The notes under the pieces were generated by a model. It ran no database searches. It was not told where the DNA came from and saw nothing but the letters and a program-made list of their open reading frames with translations. From NCBI GenBank assembly GCA_003600225.1, contig QZFT01000018.1:1-64000 (forward strand): 64,000 nucleotides of DNA. Direction: 5' to 3'. Shown here piece after piece: positions 48,560 through 56,403 of the stretch (positions are counted from its first letter, which is position 1; every line of letters begins with the position of its first letter). This stretch comes from Pseudonocardiaceae bacterium YIM PH 21723. GTDB taxonomy: Bacteria; Actinomycetota; Actinomycetes; Mycobacteriales; Pseudonocardiaceae. A program made the translations under genes and the position numbers.

Positions 48560-50694
48560 AGCAGTTTGTCCAGGGTGATCGGCAGGTCCCGCACCCGGAC
48601 GCCGGTGGCGTTGTAGACGGCGTTGGCGATCGCCGCGGGCACGCCGATGATCACCAGTTCCGCGGCGCCCTTGACGCCGATCGGGGTGGACGCCGTGTCG
48701 GCGCCGTCGAGGAACTCCGCCTCCAGGTCGGGCACGTCCGCGTGTACCGGGACCAGGTAGTCGGCCATGTTGGCGTTCACGATCCGGCCGTCGCGGTGGT
48801 CGCGGGCGGTGCTCTCCAGCAACGCCATGCCGATTCCGCCGACCAGGCCGCCGATCGCCTGGCTGTGCGCCAGTTTCGGGTTCACCACCCGGCCGATGTC
48901 GTAGACCCCGCGCATCCGCCGGATCCGCACCAGGCCGAGCCGGATGTCCACGGACACCTCGGCGAACACCGCGCCGAACTCGTACGAGGAGGCCTTCTTC
49001 CCGTCGCCCGGCTTCCAGGTCTGGGTGCTGTCGATGCTGTCCTTGCCGTGCCTGCGCAGCACGTCCCCGTACCGTTCGGAGCCGTGCCCGGGCGCGGACA
49101 TCACGCCATTGTGGACGGTCACGGTGGCCGGATCCGCTTGGTACAGCGGGGATGCGGGATCGAGCACCGCCATCCGCACGACCGCGTCCCGCACCGCCAC
49201 GCTGGCGGTGTGCACCGCGGAACCGATGCTGGCGAGGGTCGCCGAACCGGCGTGCATGGGCGCGGTGGGCAGCGTCGAGTCGCCGAGCATGGCCCGGACC
49301 TTGGCCACCGGCAACCCGAGTCCGTCCGCGGCGAGCTGACTCATCGCGGTGGCGGTGCCCGGTCCCATGTCGGCGGTCGCACTGGCCACCACGGCGGTGC
49401 CGTCGGCGTTGATCCGCGCCACCGCGCTCGCCGCGGACATGTAGTTGGGGTGGGCCGCGCTCGCCATGCCCATCCCGATCAGCAGGTTGCCCTCGCGACG
49501 TGCCTTCGGCGGCCGGCGCCGCGCCCAGCCGAAGGCCTCGGCGCCGCGGCGCAGGCAGTCGGCGAACCGCTCCTGGGTGAACGGTGTGCCGGTGATCTGG
49601 TTGCGGTCCGCGACATTGCGCAGCCGGAGCTCGACCGGATCGATGTCGACCCGCTCGGCGAGTTCGTCCAGAGTGGACTCCAGTGCGAAGGCGCCGGTGA
49701 CGAATCCCGGTCCACGCATGAACGTTCCGGCGGACACGTCCACCGGGACCAAGCGGTATGTGGAGCGCACATTCGGGCTGGTGTAGAGCATCTTCGGCAG
49801 CTCGGCGGCGTCCTCGCTGTACGCCTCGTAGCGTGCGGTCTCCGTCTTGAGCTCGTGCACGATGCCGGTGATCCGGCCATCGGCGCCCGCGGCCAGTGCG
49901 AGCCGCTGCCTGCTCTCCGGGCGGTAGCCCACTCCGCTGTACATCTGCTTGCGGGTGAGCACCAGCTTCACCGGGCGCTTGACCCGGCGCGCGGCGTAGG
50001 CGGCGAGCACCTGGTGCGGCCAGGTACGCCCGGCGCTGCCGAAGGCGCCGCCGATGAACGGGCAGATGACCCGCACCGAGGACTCGGGAACGTCCAGCGC
50101 TGCCGCGATGTGCTTGCCGGTGCCCTGCACCCACTGGGTCTTGTCCCACACGGTGAGCTCGTCGCCCGACCACTGCGCGACGGTGGCGGGCAGCTCCATC
50201 GGATTGTGGTTCTCCCGCGCGACGGTGAAGCTGTTGTCCAGCACGATCGGACCGGCCTTCAGCGCGGCGTCGGCGTCGCCCCTGGCGTAGTCGGCGACCT
50301 CCTCGCTGGGGACGGCGATCGCCTGCCGGTCATCCATGGAGGTCACCGCGGGCTTCTCTGTGACCCGCACGGCCACCACGGAGGCGGCGTGCTGGGCCTG
50401 CTGCAGCGTCCCGGCCAGCGCGATGGCCACCGGCTGCCCGAAGAAGCTGATCTCGCCCGCGGGAAAGGGGAGTTTCACCCCGCCGAAGTCGGTGATCACG
50501 TCTGCCACTCCGGGCAGCGCCCGGGCCTTGGCGGTGTCGATTCCGGTGATCGTCGCGCGGCTCACCGTGCTGGTCACCAGCACGGCGTGCAGCAGGCCGG
50601 GCGGATTGTGGTCGGCCGCGTAGTCCGCGCCTCCGGTGACCTTCAGCAGGCCGTCCACTCTGGACAGCGGGGTCCCGGTTGCCATGTCGGTCAT
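48556..50694 (-). CDS. Aldehyde/xanthine oxidoreductase molybdopterin-binding subunit (PaoC-like)
   Basis: A 712-residue catalytic subunit of a xanthine-oxidase-family enzyme. The N-terminal aldehyde oxidase a/b hammerhead (SRVDGLLKVTGGADYAADHNPPGLLHAVLVTSTVSRA) and molybdopterin-binding domains are present: CPFIGGAFGSAGRTWPHQVLAAYAARRVKRPVKLVLTRKQM, MRGPGFVTGAFALESTLDELA, and the catalytic glutamate in IGVKGAAELVIIGVPAAIANAV near the C-terminus. Length (about 700) fits the three-subunit PaoABC type rather than the fused eukaryotic type. Start overlaps the FAD-subunit stop by 4 nt. Substrate probably aromatic aldehydes, by analogy with PaoABC. Confidence 0.94.
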   Translation of the reverse strand: MTDMATGTPLSRVDGLLKVTGGADYAADHNPPGLLHAVLVTSTVSRATITGIDTAKARALPGVADVITDFGGVKLPFPAGEISFFGQPVAIALAGTLQQAQHAASVVAVRVTEKPAVTSMDDRQAIAVPSEEVADYARGDADAALKAGPIVLDNSFTVARENHNPMELPATVAQWSGDELTVWDKTQWVQGTGKHIAAALDVPESSVRVICPFIGGAFGSAGRTWPHQVLAAYAARRVKRPVKLVLTRKQMYSGVGYRPESRQRLALAAGADGRITGIVHELKTETARYEAYSEDAAELPKMLYTSPNVRSTYRLVPVDVSAGTFMRGPGFVTGAFALESTLDELAERVDIDPVELRLRNVADRNQITGTPFTQERFADCLRRGAEAFGWARRRPPKARREGNLLIGMGMASAAHPNYMSAASAVARINADGTAVVASATADMGPGTATAMSQLAADGLGLPVAKVRAMLGDSTLPTAPMHAGSATLASIGSAVHTASVAVRDAVVRMAVLDPASPLYQADPATVTVHNGVMSAPGHGSERYGDVLRRHGKDSIDSTQTWKPGDGKKASSYEFGAVFAEVSVDIRLGLVRIRRMRGVYDIGRVVNPKLAHSQAIGGLVGGIGMALLESTARDHRDGRIVNANMADYLVPVHADVPDLEAEFLDGADTASTPIGVKGAAELVIIGVPAAIANAVYNATGVRVRDLPITLDKLL

Positions 50695-51668
50695 GCCGCA
50701 CCGCCGATCGACGCGAGCTGCCGCTCGACCGTGCGCTTGGCCAGCTCGACCTTGAACCCGTTGCCGTGCAACGGTTTAGCCCCATCCGCGGCGTGGGCCG
50801 AGGCGGCCGCCCACAGCTCGGCGCCGGGCGCCTTGCCGATCAGCAACCGCTCCACATCGGACAGTCGCCAGGGGACGGTGGCCACACCACCGACGGCGAC
50901 CCGGGCATCCCGGATCACCCCGTCCCGGATGTCCAGGGCCACGGCGGCGGAGGCCAGCGCGAACTCGTAGGACTGCCGGTCACGCACCTTGAGATAACCC
51001 GAGCGGGCCGTGTGCGCGCCGCCGGGCACCTCGATGCCGACGATCAACTCGCCGGGCCGCAGGTCGTGCTCCTTGTCCGGCGTGGTTCCGGGGCGCCGGA
51101 TGAACTCGGCCACCGGGATCCGTCGATCGCCGTCCCGGGATCGCAGCAGTACCACCGCGTCCAGCGCGACCAGCGCGACCGCGAGATCGGACGGATGGGT
51201 GGCCACACACTGGTCACTGGTGCCGAGCACGGCGTGGCCCCGGTTCTCCCCGCCGATCGCGGCGCAGCCGGTGCCCGGCGCACGCCGGTTACACGCCGCG
51301 GTGACATCGCGGAAGTAGAGGCAGCGGGGGCGCTGCATGATGTTGCCGCCGATGGTGGCCATGTTCCGTAGCTGCGCGGATGCGCTGAGTTCCAGTGCCT
51401 GGCTGATCACCGGAAACCGGCTCCGGACAACGGGATGCGCGGCCAGGTCGGCCATCCGCACCAGCGCGCCGACCCGGAGCGCGGAGGGGCCGGACTCGAT
51501 CTCCCGGTAGGGGAGCGCGGTGATGTCCACGACCTTGCCGGGCCGCTCGACGGTCTCCCGCATCAGGTCGACCAGGGTGGTACCGCCCGCGATGTACTTG
51601 CCGCCCTGGGCGCCGGCGGCGAGCGCCGCGCTCTCGGTGGGGGCCTTGATGAAGGTGAACGGATACAC
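50691..51668 (-). CDS. FAD-binding subunit of the oxidoreductase (PaoB-like)
   Basis: A 325-residue subunit of the CO-dehydrogenase flavoprotein type: YIAGGTTLVDLMRETVERPGKVVDI near residue 25 (FAD pyrophosphate site) and LELSASAQLRNMATIGGNIMQRPRC. It also has the block CLYFRDVTAACNRRAPGTGCAAIGG, whose Cys spacing resembles the extra [4Fe-4S] cluster of E. coli PaoB. The C-terminal CO_deh_flav_C domain follows (SYEFALASAAVALDIRDGVI). The next gene overlaps by 4 nt. It passes electrons between FeS subunit and FAD. Confidence 0.93.
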   Translation of the reverse strand: MYPFTFIKAPTESAALAAGAQGGKYIAGGTTLVDLMRETVERPGKVVDITALPYREIESGPSALRVGALVRMADLAAHPVVRSRFPVISQALELSASAQLRNMATIGGNIMQRPRCLYFRDVTAACNRRAPGTGCAAIGGENRGHAVLGTSDQCVATHPSDLAVALVALDAVVLLRSRDGDRRIPVAEFIRRPGTTPDKEHDLRPGELIVGIEVPGGAHTARSGYLKVRDRQSYEFALASAAVALDIRDGVIRDARVAVGGVATVPWRLSDVERLLIGKAPGAELWAAASAHAADGAKPLHGNGFKVELAKRTVERQLASIGGAA

Positions 51669-51669
51669 C

Positions 51670-52254
51670 TCAGGACTCCTTCGCGGCCTGCTGAACCGCC
51701 GCCACGATGTTCTGATAGGCGCCGCACCGGCAGATGTTGCCGCTCATCCACTCCCGGATCTCGGTGCCGGAGCCGCAGTGGCCCTCCCGGATGCAGCCCA
51801 CCCCGGACATGATCTGCCCGGCGGTGCAGTAGCCGCACTGGAAGGCGTCGGTGTCGATGAACGCCCGTTGCAGCGGGTGCAGTTCACCGCCCTCGGCCAG
51901 GCCCTCGATGGTGGTCAGCTCGGCGCCGTCGTGCATCACCGCGAGGGTGAGGCAGGAATTGATCCGGCGGCCGTCCAGCAGCACCGTGCACGCACCGCAG
52001 GCCCCCTGGTCGCAGCCCTTGTGGGTGCCGGTGAGCTGCAGGTCCTCCCGCAGCAGGTCCAGCAGCGATGTCCGCGCATCCACGACGACCGCGTGGTGCT
52101 TGCCGTTCACCGTCAGCGAGACCGGCACACCATCCTCGGTCGCCGAGGCGGAGCCGCCGGTGGTCGCCAGCCCCGCGGTCGTGGTCACCGCCCCCACGAA
52201 CTGTCTGCGGGTCAGGGTCAGTGATCTGTCGGATTCAGGTGTGCCTTGGGCCAT
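51670..52254 (-). CDS. [2Fe-2S] subunit with Tat signal (PaoA-like)
   Basis: A 194-residue iron-sulfur subunit. A twin-arginine signal (LTRRQFVGAVTTTAGLATTGGSA) suggests export of the folded enzyme, as for periplasmic PaoABC; in this Gram-positive host it would act outside the membrane. The plant-type cluster is CDQGACGACTVLLDGRRINSC (about residues 81-101) and the second cluster is in FQCGYCTAGQ and GNICRCGAYQNIV. ATG 52254 has no ribosome-binding site but a -10 box 7 nt upstream, so it is likely leaderless. First gene of the four-gene operon. Confidence 0.94.
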   Translation of the reverse strand: MAQGTPESDRSLTLTRRQFVGAVTTTAGLATTGGSASATEDGVPVSLTVNGKHHAVVVDARTSLLDLLREDLQLTGTHKGCDQGACGACTVLLDGRRINSCLTLAVMHDGAELTTIEGLAEGGELHPLQRAFIDTDAFQCGYCTAGQIMSGVGCIREGHCGSGTEIREWMSGNICRCGAYQNIVAAVQQAAKES

Positions 52255-52290
52255 ACGAGTTACAGTGACACCAGGGGTTTGACACGTCAA
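52255..52290 (-). promoter_or_regulatory. Promoter and probable operator of the oxidoreductase operon
   Basis: Minus-strand TTGACG (52290-52285), a 17-bp spacer and CACTGT (52267-52262), then 7 nt to the start codon: a leaderless promoter. TTGAC-AC-GTCAA (52279-52290) is a 12-bp interrupted palindrome overlapping the -35 box, a natural site for the adjacent MarR protein. Confidence 0.6.
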
Positions 52291-52318
52291 TACCTGTTAC
52301 TCGGCCACCGGTAAGCGC

Positions 52319-52780
52319 TTACAGTGCGCGGCGCGCATGGATCCGTCGGGCCAGCTCGACCAACACTCGCCGTTCGTCCTCGGTCGCCTGGGACAGGAAG
52401 TGCCGGCGGACCGCCTGGGCGTGCTGCGCGGTGGCCGGTTCCATGATCTGCACCGCGGCCTCCGTCGCCCGCACGACGAGCTGGCCGTTGACCTCGTAGC
52501 TGAGGTCGATCAGGCCACGGGCCTTCATCCGCTTCAGGTGATGGGACAACCGGCTCGGCGACCAGTCCAGCTCGGCGGCCATGGTGGTGAGCCCGACCAT
52601 CCGGTGCCCGGGGGCGATCTGTAACCGGCTCAGCACCTGGAAATCGGCCGAGCTCAGTCCGCTGGCCGGGGTGACCTCCCCGGTCACCAGGGCACGCAGA
52701 TCGTCCGCCGCGGACAGGACCGCCAGCCAGGCCGCCCGCTCTCCGTCGGACAGCGGTTCGGTGGAGTGTTCACCGCTCAC
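52319..52780 (-). CDS. MarR family regulator
   Basis: A 153-residue winged-helix regulator directly upstream of the oxidoreductase operon, likely its repressor responding to an aromatic ligand. Landmarks are SSADFQVLSRLQIAPGHRMVGLTTMAAELDWSPSRLSHHLKRMKARGLIDLSYEVNGQLVVRATEAA (about residues 42-110). GTG 52780 has TACTGT 7 nt before it and no Shine-Dalgarno sequence, so it is probably leaderless. A perfect palindrome GTAAGCGCTTAC (52311-52322) overlaps its stop codon. Divergent from mocA, 35 bp apart. Confidence 0.9.
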   Translation of the reverse strand: MSGEHSTEPLSDGERAAWLAVLSAADDLRALVTGEVTPASGLSSADFQVLSRLQIAPGHRMVGLTTMAAELDWSPSRLSHHLKRMKARGLIDLSYEVNGQLVVRATEAAVQIMEPATAQHAQAVRRHFLSQATEDERRVLVELARRIHARRAL

Positions 52781-52787
52781 CCGGTCG

Positions 52788-52793
52788 ACAGTA
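52788..52793 (-). promoter_or_regulatory. -10 box for leaderless marR transcript
   Basis: TACTGT on the minus strand (52793-52788), 7 nt before GTG 52780, in the 35-bp space shared with the divergent mocA-like gene. Confidence 0.5.
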
Positions 52794-52815
52794 CCCACTG
52801 CGGCACACTGTGGGC

Positions 52816-53385
52816 ATGACCAGGGTTGCCGGACTGCTGCTCGCGGCGGGAGCCGGCCGCCGGTTCGGCGGGCCCAAGGCGTTGGCACTGATCGACGGCG
52901 AACCCCTCGTCTCGCGGGCGTTGCGCGCACTGTCCGACGGTGGATGCGCTTCGGTGCACGTGGTCCTCGGCGCGCAGGCGGATCGGGTGCGGGAGCTGCT
53001 GCCCGAGGATGCGGCGACGGTGACGGCGGACGACTGGGCCGAGGGGATGGGCGCCTCGCTGCGGGCCGGCCTGCGTGCGGTGCCCGCCGACGCGGACGCG
53101 GTCCTGGTGCACCTGGTCGACCTGCCGTGGATCGGCGCTCCGGTGGTGCGCCGATTACTCGGCGGAGAGCCGGACCGGCGGTCACTGGCCCGCGCCGCCT
53201 ATGCCGGGGTGCCCGGACATCCGGTGCTCATCGGCGGCCACTGGTGGCCGGAGCTGGCGGCCGCGGTCGGTGGCGACACCGGTGCCCGGGACTGGTTGCG
53301 TGGCCGGCCGGAGCTGCGACTGGTGGAGTGCGCGGACATCGGTCGTGGCGATGACGTGGACCGGCCCGGCGACCTGGGATCATGA
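52816..53385 (+). CDS. mocA: Molybdenum cofactor cytidylyltransferase (MocA-like)
   Basis: A 189-residue NTP-transferase. The nucleotide loop is LLLAAGAGRRFGGPKAL (about residues 7-23), and the acidic metal site is in LVHLVDLPWIGAPVVRRLL; PGHPVLIGGHWWPEL is the usual later block. MocA converts Mo-molybdopterin to the cytosine dinucleotide form, the cofactor of the PaoC/xanthine oxidase type enzymes encoded divergently, so the two sets fit together. It could be a MobA (GTP) homologue, but length and context favour MocA. Followed after 4 bp by a membrane-protein gene. Confidence 0.87.
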   Translation: MTRVAGLLLAAGAGRRFGGPKALALIDGEPLVSRALRALSDGGCASVHVVLGAQADRVRELLPEDAATVTADDWAEGMGASLRAGLRAVPADADAVLVHLVDLPWIGAPVVRRLLGGEPDRRSLARAAYAGVPGHPVLIGGHWWPELAAAVGGDTGARDWLRGRPELRLVECADIGRGDDVDRPGDLGS

Positions 53386-53389
53386 GGGC

Positions 53390-54058
53390 ATGAGCATCGA
53401 GGTACCCGCCTGGGCGCGGGCGACCGAGGGGGAGAACCGCTGGGCCGCCGCCGCGGCGATTGTGGTGGCGGTGACGTTGCAGGCCGTCCTGTCCGACGAC
53501 CTGACCCCGGGGAAGTGGTATCTGTTGCCCTGCCTGGGGATTGCCCTGCTGGCGATCCTGGTCGCGGTGAACCCGATGCGGATGACCAAGGAGAGCCGGG
53601 CGATCCGCATCCTGGCGCTCGGGCTGATCGTGCTCATCAACGGGGCCAACGGCTACTCGCTGGTGGAGTTCGTTCTCAAGATCGCCAGCACCAAGGACAT
53701 CAACGGCACCATGCTGCTGTCCAACGCGGCGATCATCTGGGTTACCAACGTGATCGTATTCGCGCTCTGGTTCTGGGAACTGGACCGCGGCGGCCCGGTG
53801 GCCCGCAGCCAGGGCCGGATTCCCAGCCCTGATTTCCTGTTCCCGCAAATGACCGAACCACGGCTGTCCGAGCAGGACTGGGAGCCGACGTTCGTCGACT
53901 ACCTTTACCTGTCCTTCACCAACTCCACCGCGTTCAGCCCCACCGACACGATGCCGCTGTCCCGCTGGGCGAAGATGCTGATGATGGTGCAGTCCCTGGC
54001 CTCGCTGGTCACCCTGGCGCTCGTCGCCGCCCGCGCGGTCAACGTGCTCGGCGGGTGA
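53390..54058 (+). CDS. Multi-pass membrane protein, unknown function
   Basis: A 222-residue protein with about five hydrophobic helices (near residues 19-35, 46-61, 73-92, 106-125 and 190-212). Between the last two is the loop DWEPTFVDYLYLSFTNSTAFSPTDTMPLSRWAKMLMMVQSLASLV, which recalls the pore-like end of DUF1345 proteins. The start is 4 bp after the mocA stop, so it may be co-transcribed, but a link to molybdenum is not evident. Confidence 0.75.
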   Translation: MSIEVPAWARATEGENRWAAAAAIVVAVTLQAVLSDDLTPGKWYLLPCLGIALLAILVAVNPMRMTKESRAIRILALGLIVLINGANGYSLVEFVLKIASTKDINGTMLLSNAAIIWVTNVIVFALWFWELDRGGPVARSQGRIPSPDFLFPQMTEPRLSEQDWEPTFVDYLYLSFTNSTAFSPTDTMPLSRWAKMLMMVQSLASLVTLALVAARAVNVLGG

Positions 54059-54919
54059 AAGCGCACCCTGATGGCGTATTAATGATCGCCATTGAGTGCA
54101 TTTCCGTGAGAATTCTGTGACGGGCTGGTTCCGGAGTTGCTGCGTCGCTATTCCGGTTGTGTTCGTTTGCTGTCCGAAACCGGATAGGGATTTCCCTTGT
54201 CTGTTGCCGAGGTCACTTCGGGATTCATATAGCCCAGGTTTACGTGCCGATGCAATTGAGCAGGCCACTGGTTGTACAAGGCCACCTCAGGCGACCCGAA
54301 CCGCCGCTATGGCTCGCCATAGCTTGTAACGATGGGGTAACCGCGACCCTGAGCAGCGTCATTCTTGTGGGTCGGGATGATTCCTGTAGCCAGGTTATGG
54401 GGTGATCGGTTACGTCCCTTTGGCTTATTAAGGCGACAGTAAACTTGATTACGTCTCGTAGTCCACTGCTCTATTTCGGTAGAACGAGGCAAATGTTCGC
54501 CGCGAAGGCCCCTGGAACTCATAGTGTGCTATTGGGATCCAACCCAGGGGCAGGTGCGCGAGGGGCGCACGGCGGAAGCAGAAAAGGGGACTGGGGGTGA
54601 CATACCCAGGTGGGTGGGACAGCGGGCCAGCCGGGGCCCGGCCGGCGGAAGCCGGCCGGCCGGCCACGGCGGCGCGCATCGCTGATCCGACGCCCGGCGC
54701 AGCTGACATCGGGCACCGCGGGACAGAGCGGGCATTGCCCGGTACTCGACTCAGTACTCGCGCTCGGTCACGGAATTCACCTCCCGGGCTTGTCCCTGTA
54801 CAAGCTGGGGATCAGCGTCGCCCGGTTTACCCGTCTGTGACACCGCCGTCCCGCACTTCCTTGTTCATCCCGGCGGAGCATGGTCATTCGGCCGGACCGG
54901 TCACGAGGGTGGTGGACCG
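54059..54919. other. Long intergenic region before the diguanylate cyclase
   Basis: An 861-bp stretch. The left two-thirds are AT-rich and show no convincing gene. At about 54600-54680 there is a GC-rich hairpin-forming block (repeated GCCGGCC). A plus-strand frame GTG 54597 to TGA 54923 is the only candidate coding stretch and is listed separately. Confidence 0.4.
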
Positions 54920-54923
54920 ATGA
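54597..54923 (+). CDS. Possible 108-residue ORF coupled to the diguanylate cyclase
   Basis: GTG 54597 has AAAAGGGG upstream, and the TGA overlaps the ATG of the cyclase by 4 nt, as in coupled genes. But the product is Pro/Gly/Arg-rich, looks disordered, and third-position GC falls in its second half. Unknown family; may be only the leader of the cyclase mRNA. Confidence 0.3.
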   Translation: MTYPGGWDSGPAGARPAEAGRPATAARIADPTPGAADIGHRGTERALPGTRLSTRARSRNSPPGLVPVQAGDQRRPVYPSVTPPSRTSLFIPAEHGHSAGPVTRVVDR

Positions 54924-56332
54924 GCAGCGATGAGGCATTCCGGCGCCCACCGGCCGGATCAGGCCTGCTGCGCCTGTTCACCGCGATGGGATACAACCAG
55001 CGATGGCCGGTGATCGCGTACTGGTTGGTGGTCGATGGGATCGGACTCGCGCTGCTGACCTATGTGCTGGTCACCAGCACCCAGCCCGCCCAGATCGACT
55101 GGGAACGGTTCGCGCTGGTCCTGGTCGGCGGACTGGTCTACTACCAGCTCTCCCGGCGAGATGAGGAATCGCGCCGCGGCTGGGGCAAGGTGCTCTACAT
55201 CGACACGACTTCGGTGTGGACTTTCGGCGCCACCGTCGCGTTGCCGCCGGTTCTGGCCCTTGCTCTGATCATCCTGATGCGCGTGGCCAAGTGGCCGATC
55301 GCCCGACGGCCCCTGCACCGCTACGTGTTCTCGTCGAGCTGCGCCGTCCTGGCCTCGTACCTCGCCGCGATCACCTTCCACCTGGTCTACGTTCCCGCCT
55401 TCCACGGGCACGGTCATTCCCTCGTCGGTTCGCTGGTGCTGATGGCCGCGTTGCTCACCGCGGGACTGGTATTCGGTGTGGTGCAGGCGGTGCTCGTCGG
55501 CCTGGGCATCCTGATGGACAAGTACCCGAAGGTCGGGCTGGGGGACATGTTCGGCAGCGCGGAGGCCAACCAGCTGGACGCGCTGTGCATCTGCCTGGGT
55601 GCGATCACCGGCGTGTTGTTGCACCAGCAGACCGTGCTGGTGTTGCTGATGATCCCGGTGGCCTGGGCGGGCAACAAGGTGGCGCTGGTGCAGCACCTGC
55701 AGTCCAACGCCCGGCTGGACGCCAAGACCGGGCTGCTCAACCACGACCGGTGGAAGTTCGAGGCGGAACGGCTGCTGCTCGGCCAGCCGAGGACCCGGTG
55801 CTGCATCGGGTTGCTGATGATCGATCTGGACCACTTCAAGGCGATCAACGACCACAGCGGGCACCGGGCCGGGGACGAGGTGCTGCGCGCCGTCGCCGAG
55901 GTGCTGCGCACCCAGACCCGGCGCACCGATCTGGTGGGCCGGTTCGGCGGTGAGGAATTCGTCGTGCTGCTGCCCACCGGCACGCTGCCGGACATCCTGG
56001 TCATCGCGGAGCGCATCCGCACGGCGATCCGCGCCGTCCGCGTCGAGACCGAGGACCTCCAGGGGCGCCCGGTGGTGATCGACCGATGTACGGCCTCCAT
56101 CGGGGTGGCCGTCGCGCCCCGGGACGGCCTCGACTTCGACGTGCTCATGCAGGTCGCCGACGCCCGGTTGTACGCGGCGAAGGACGCCGGTCGCGATCAG
56201 GTGTGGGCGCAGGATCCGCCCGCCCGCCGCAAGGCGCCCGAGCCGGAGCCGCAGATGCCGGGGCGGCACATGCCGATGGTCCCGCAGGCCCGCTCGGAAG
56301 CCGAAGGCATCCAGTTTCGATCCGTGAGCTGA
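54920..56332 (+). CDS. Membrane-bound diguanylate cyclase
   Basis: A 470-residue protein making c-di-GMP from two GTP. The N-terminal half has about eight hydrophobic helices (residues 30-265) with no recognised sensor family. The GGDEF domain begins with LDAKTGLLNHDRW (about 266), then MIDLDHFKAINDHSGHRAGDEVLRAVA and the active site GGEEF at 343-347. The inhibitory site RRTD (334-337) stands five residues before it, so product feedback is possible. The last 45 residues are Pro-rich and probably disordered. Start ATG 54920 follows GAGGGTGGTGG. Convergent with the LuxR gene across a 19-bp-stem hairpin. Confidence 0.92.
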   Translation: MSSDEAFRRPPAGSGLLRLFTAMGYNQRWPVIAYWLVVDGIGLALLTYVLVTSTQPAQIDWERFALVLVGGLVYYQLSRRDEESRRGWGKVLYIDTTSVWTFGATVALPPVLALALIILMRVAKWPIARRPLHRYVFSSSCAVLASYLAAITFHLVYVPAFHGHGHSLVGSLVLMAALLTAGLVFGVVQAVLVGLGILMDKYPKVGLGDMFGSAEANQLDALCICLGAITGVLLHQQTVLVLLMIPVAWAGNKVALVQHLQSNARLDAKTGLLNHDRWKFEAERLLLGQPRTRCCIGLLMIDLDHFKAINDHSGHRAGDEVLRAVAEVLRTQTRRTDLVGRFGGEEFVVLLPTGTLPDILVIAERIRTAIRAVRVETEDLQGRPVVIDRCTASIGVAVAPRDGLDFDVLMQVADARLYAAKDAGRDQVWAQDPPARRKAPEPEPQMPGRHMPMVPQARSEAEGIQFRSVS

Positions 56333-56339
56333 GGCTTCC

Positions 56340-56394
56340 CCGGAGTTGACGATGTTCGGGGCTCCTTCGTCGCCGCGAACATCGTCAACTCCGG
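56340..56394. terminator. Family A hairpin between convergent genes
   Basis: Perfect 19-bp arms (56340-56358 and 56376-56394) around a 17-nt loop, seven bp after the cyclase stop and nine before the LuxR stop. Same family as 47305-47359. Probably terminates transcription in both directions. Confidence 0.8.
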
Positions 56395-56403
56395 AGCTCC
56401 GGG

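Noticed and set aside
48742-50970. 742-codon plus-strand frame opposite the molybdopterin subunit
   Set aside because: The minus strand has an intact, well-conserved oxidoreductase subunit; the plus frame shows no recognisable domain.
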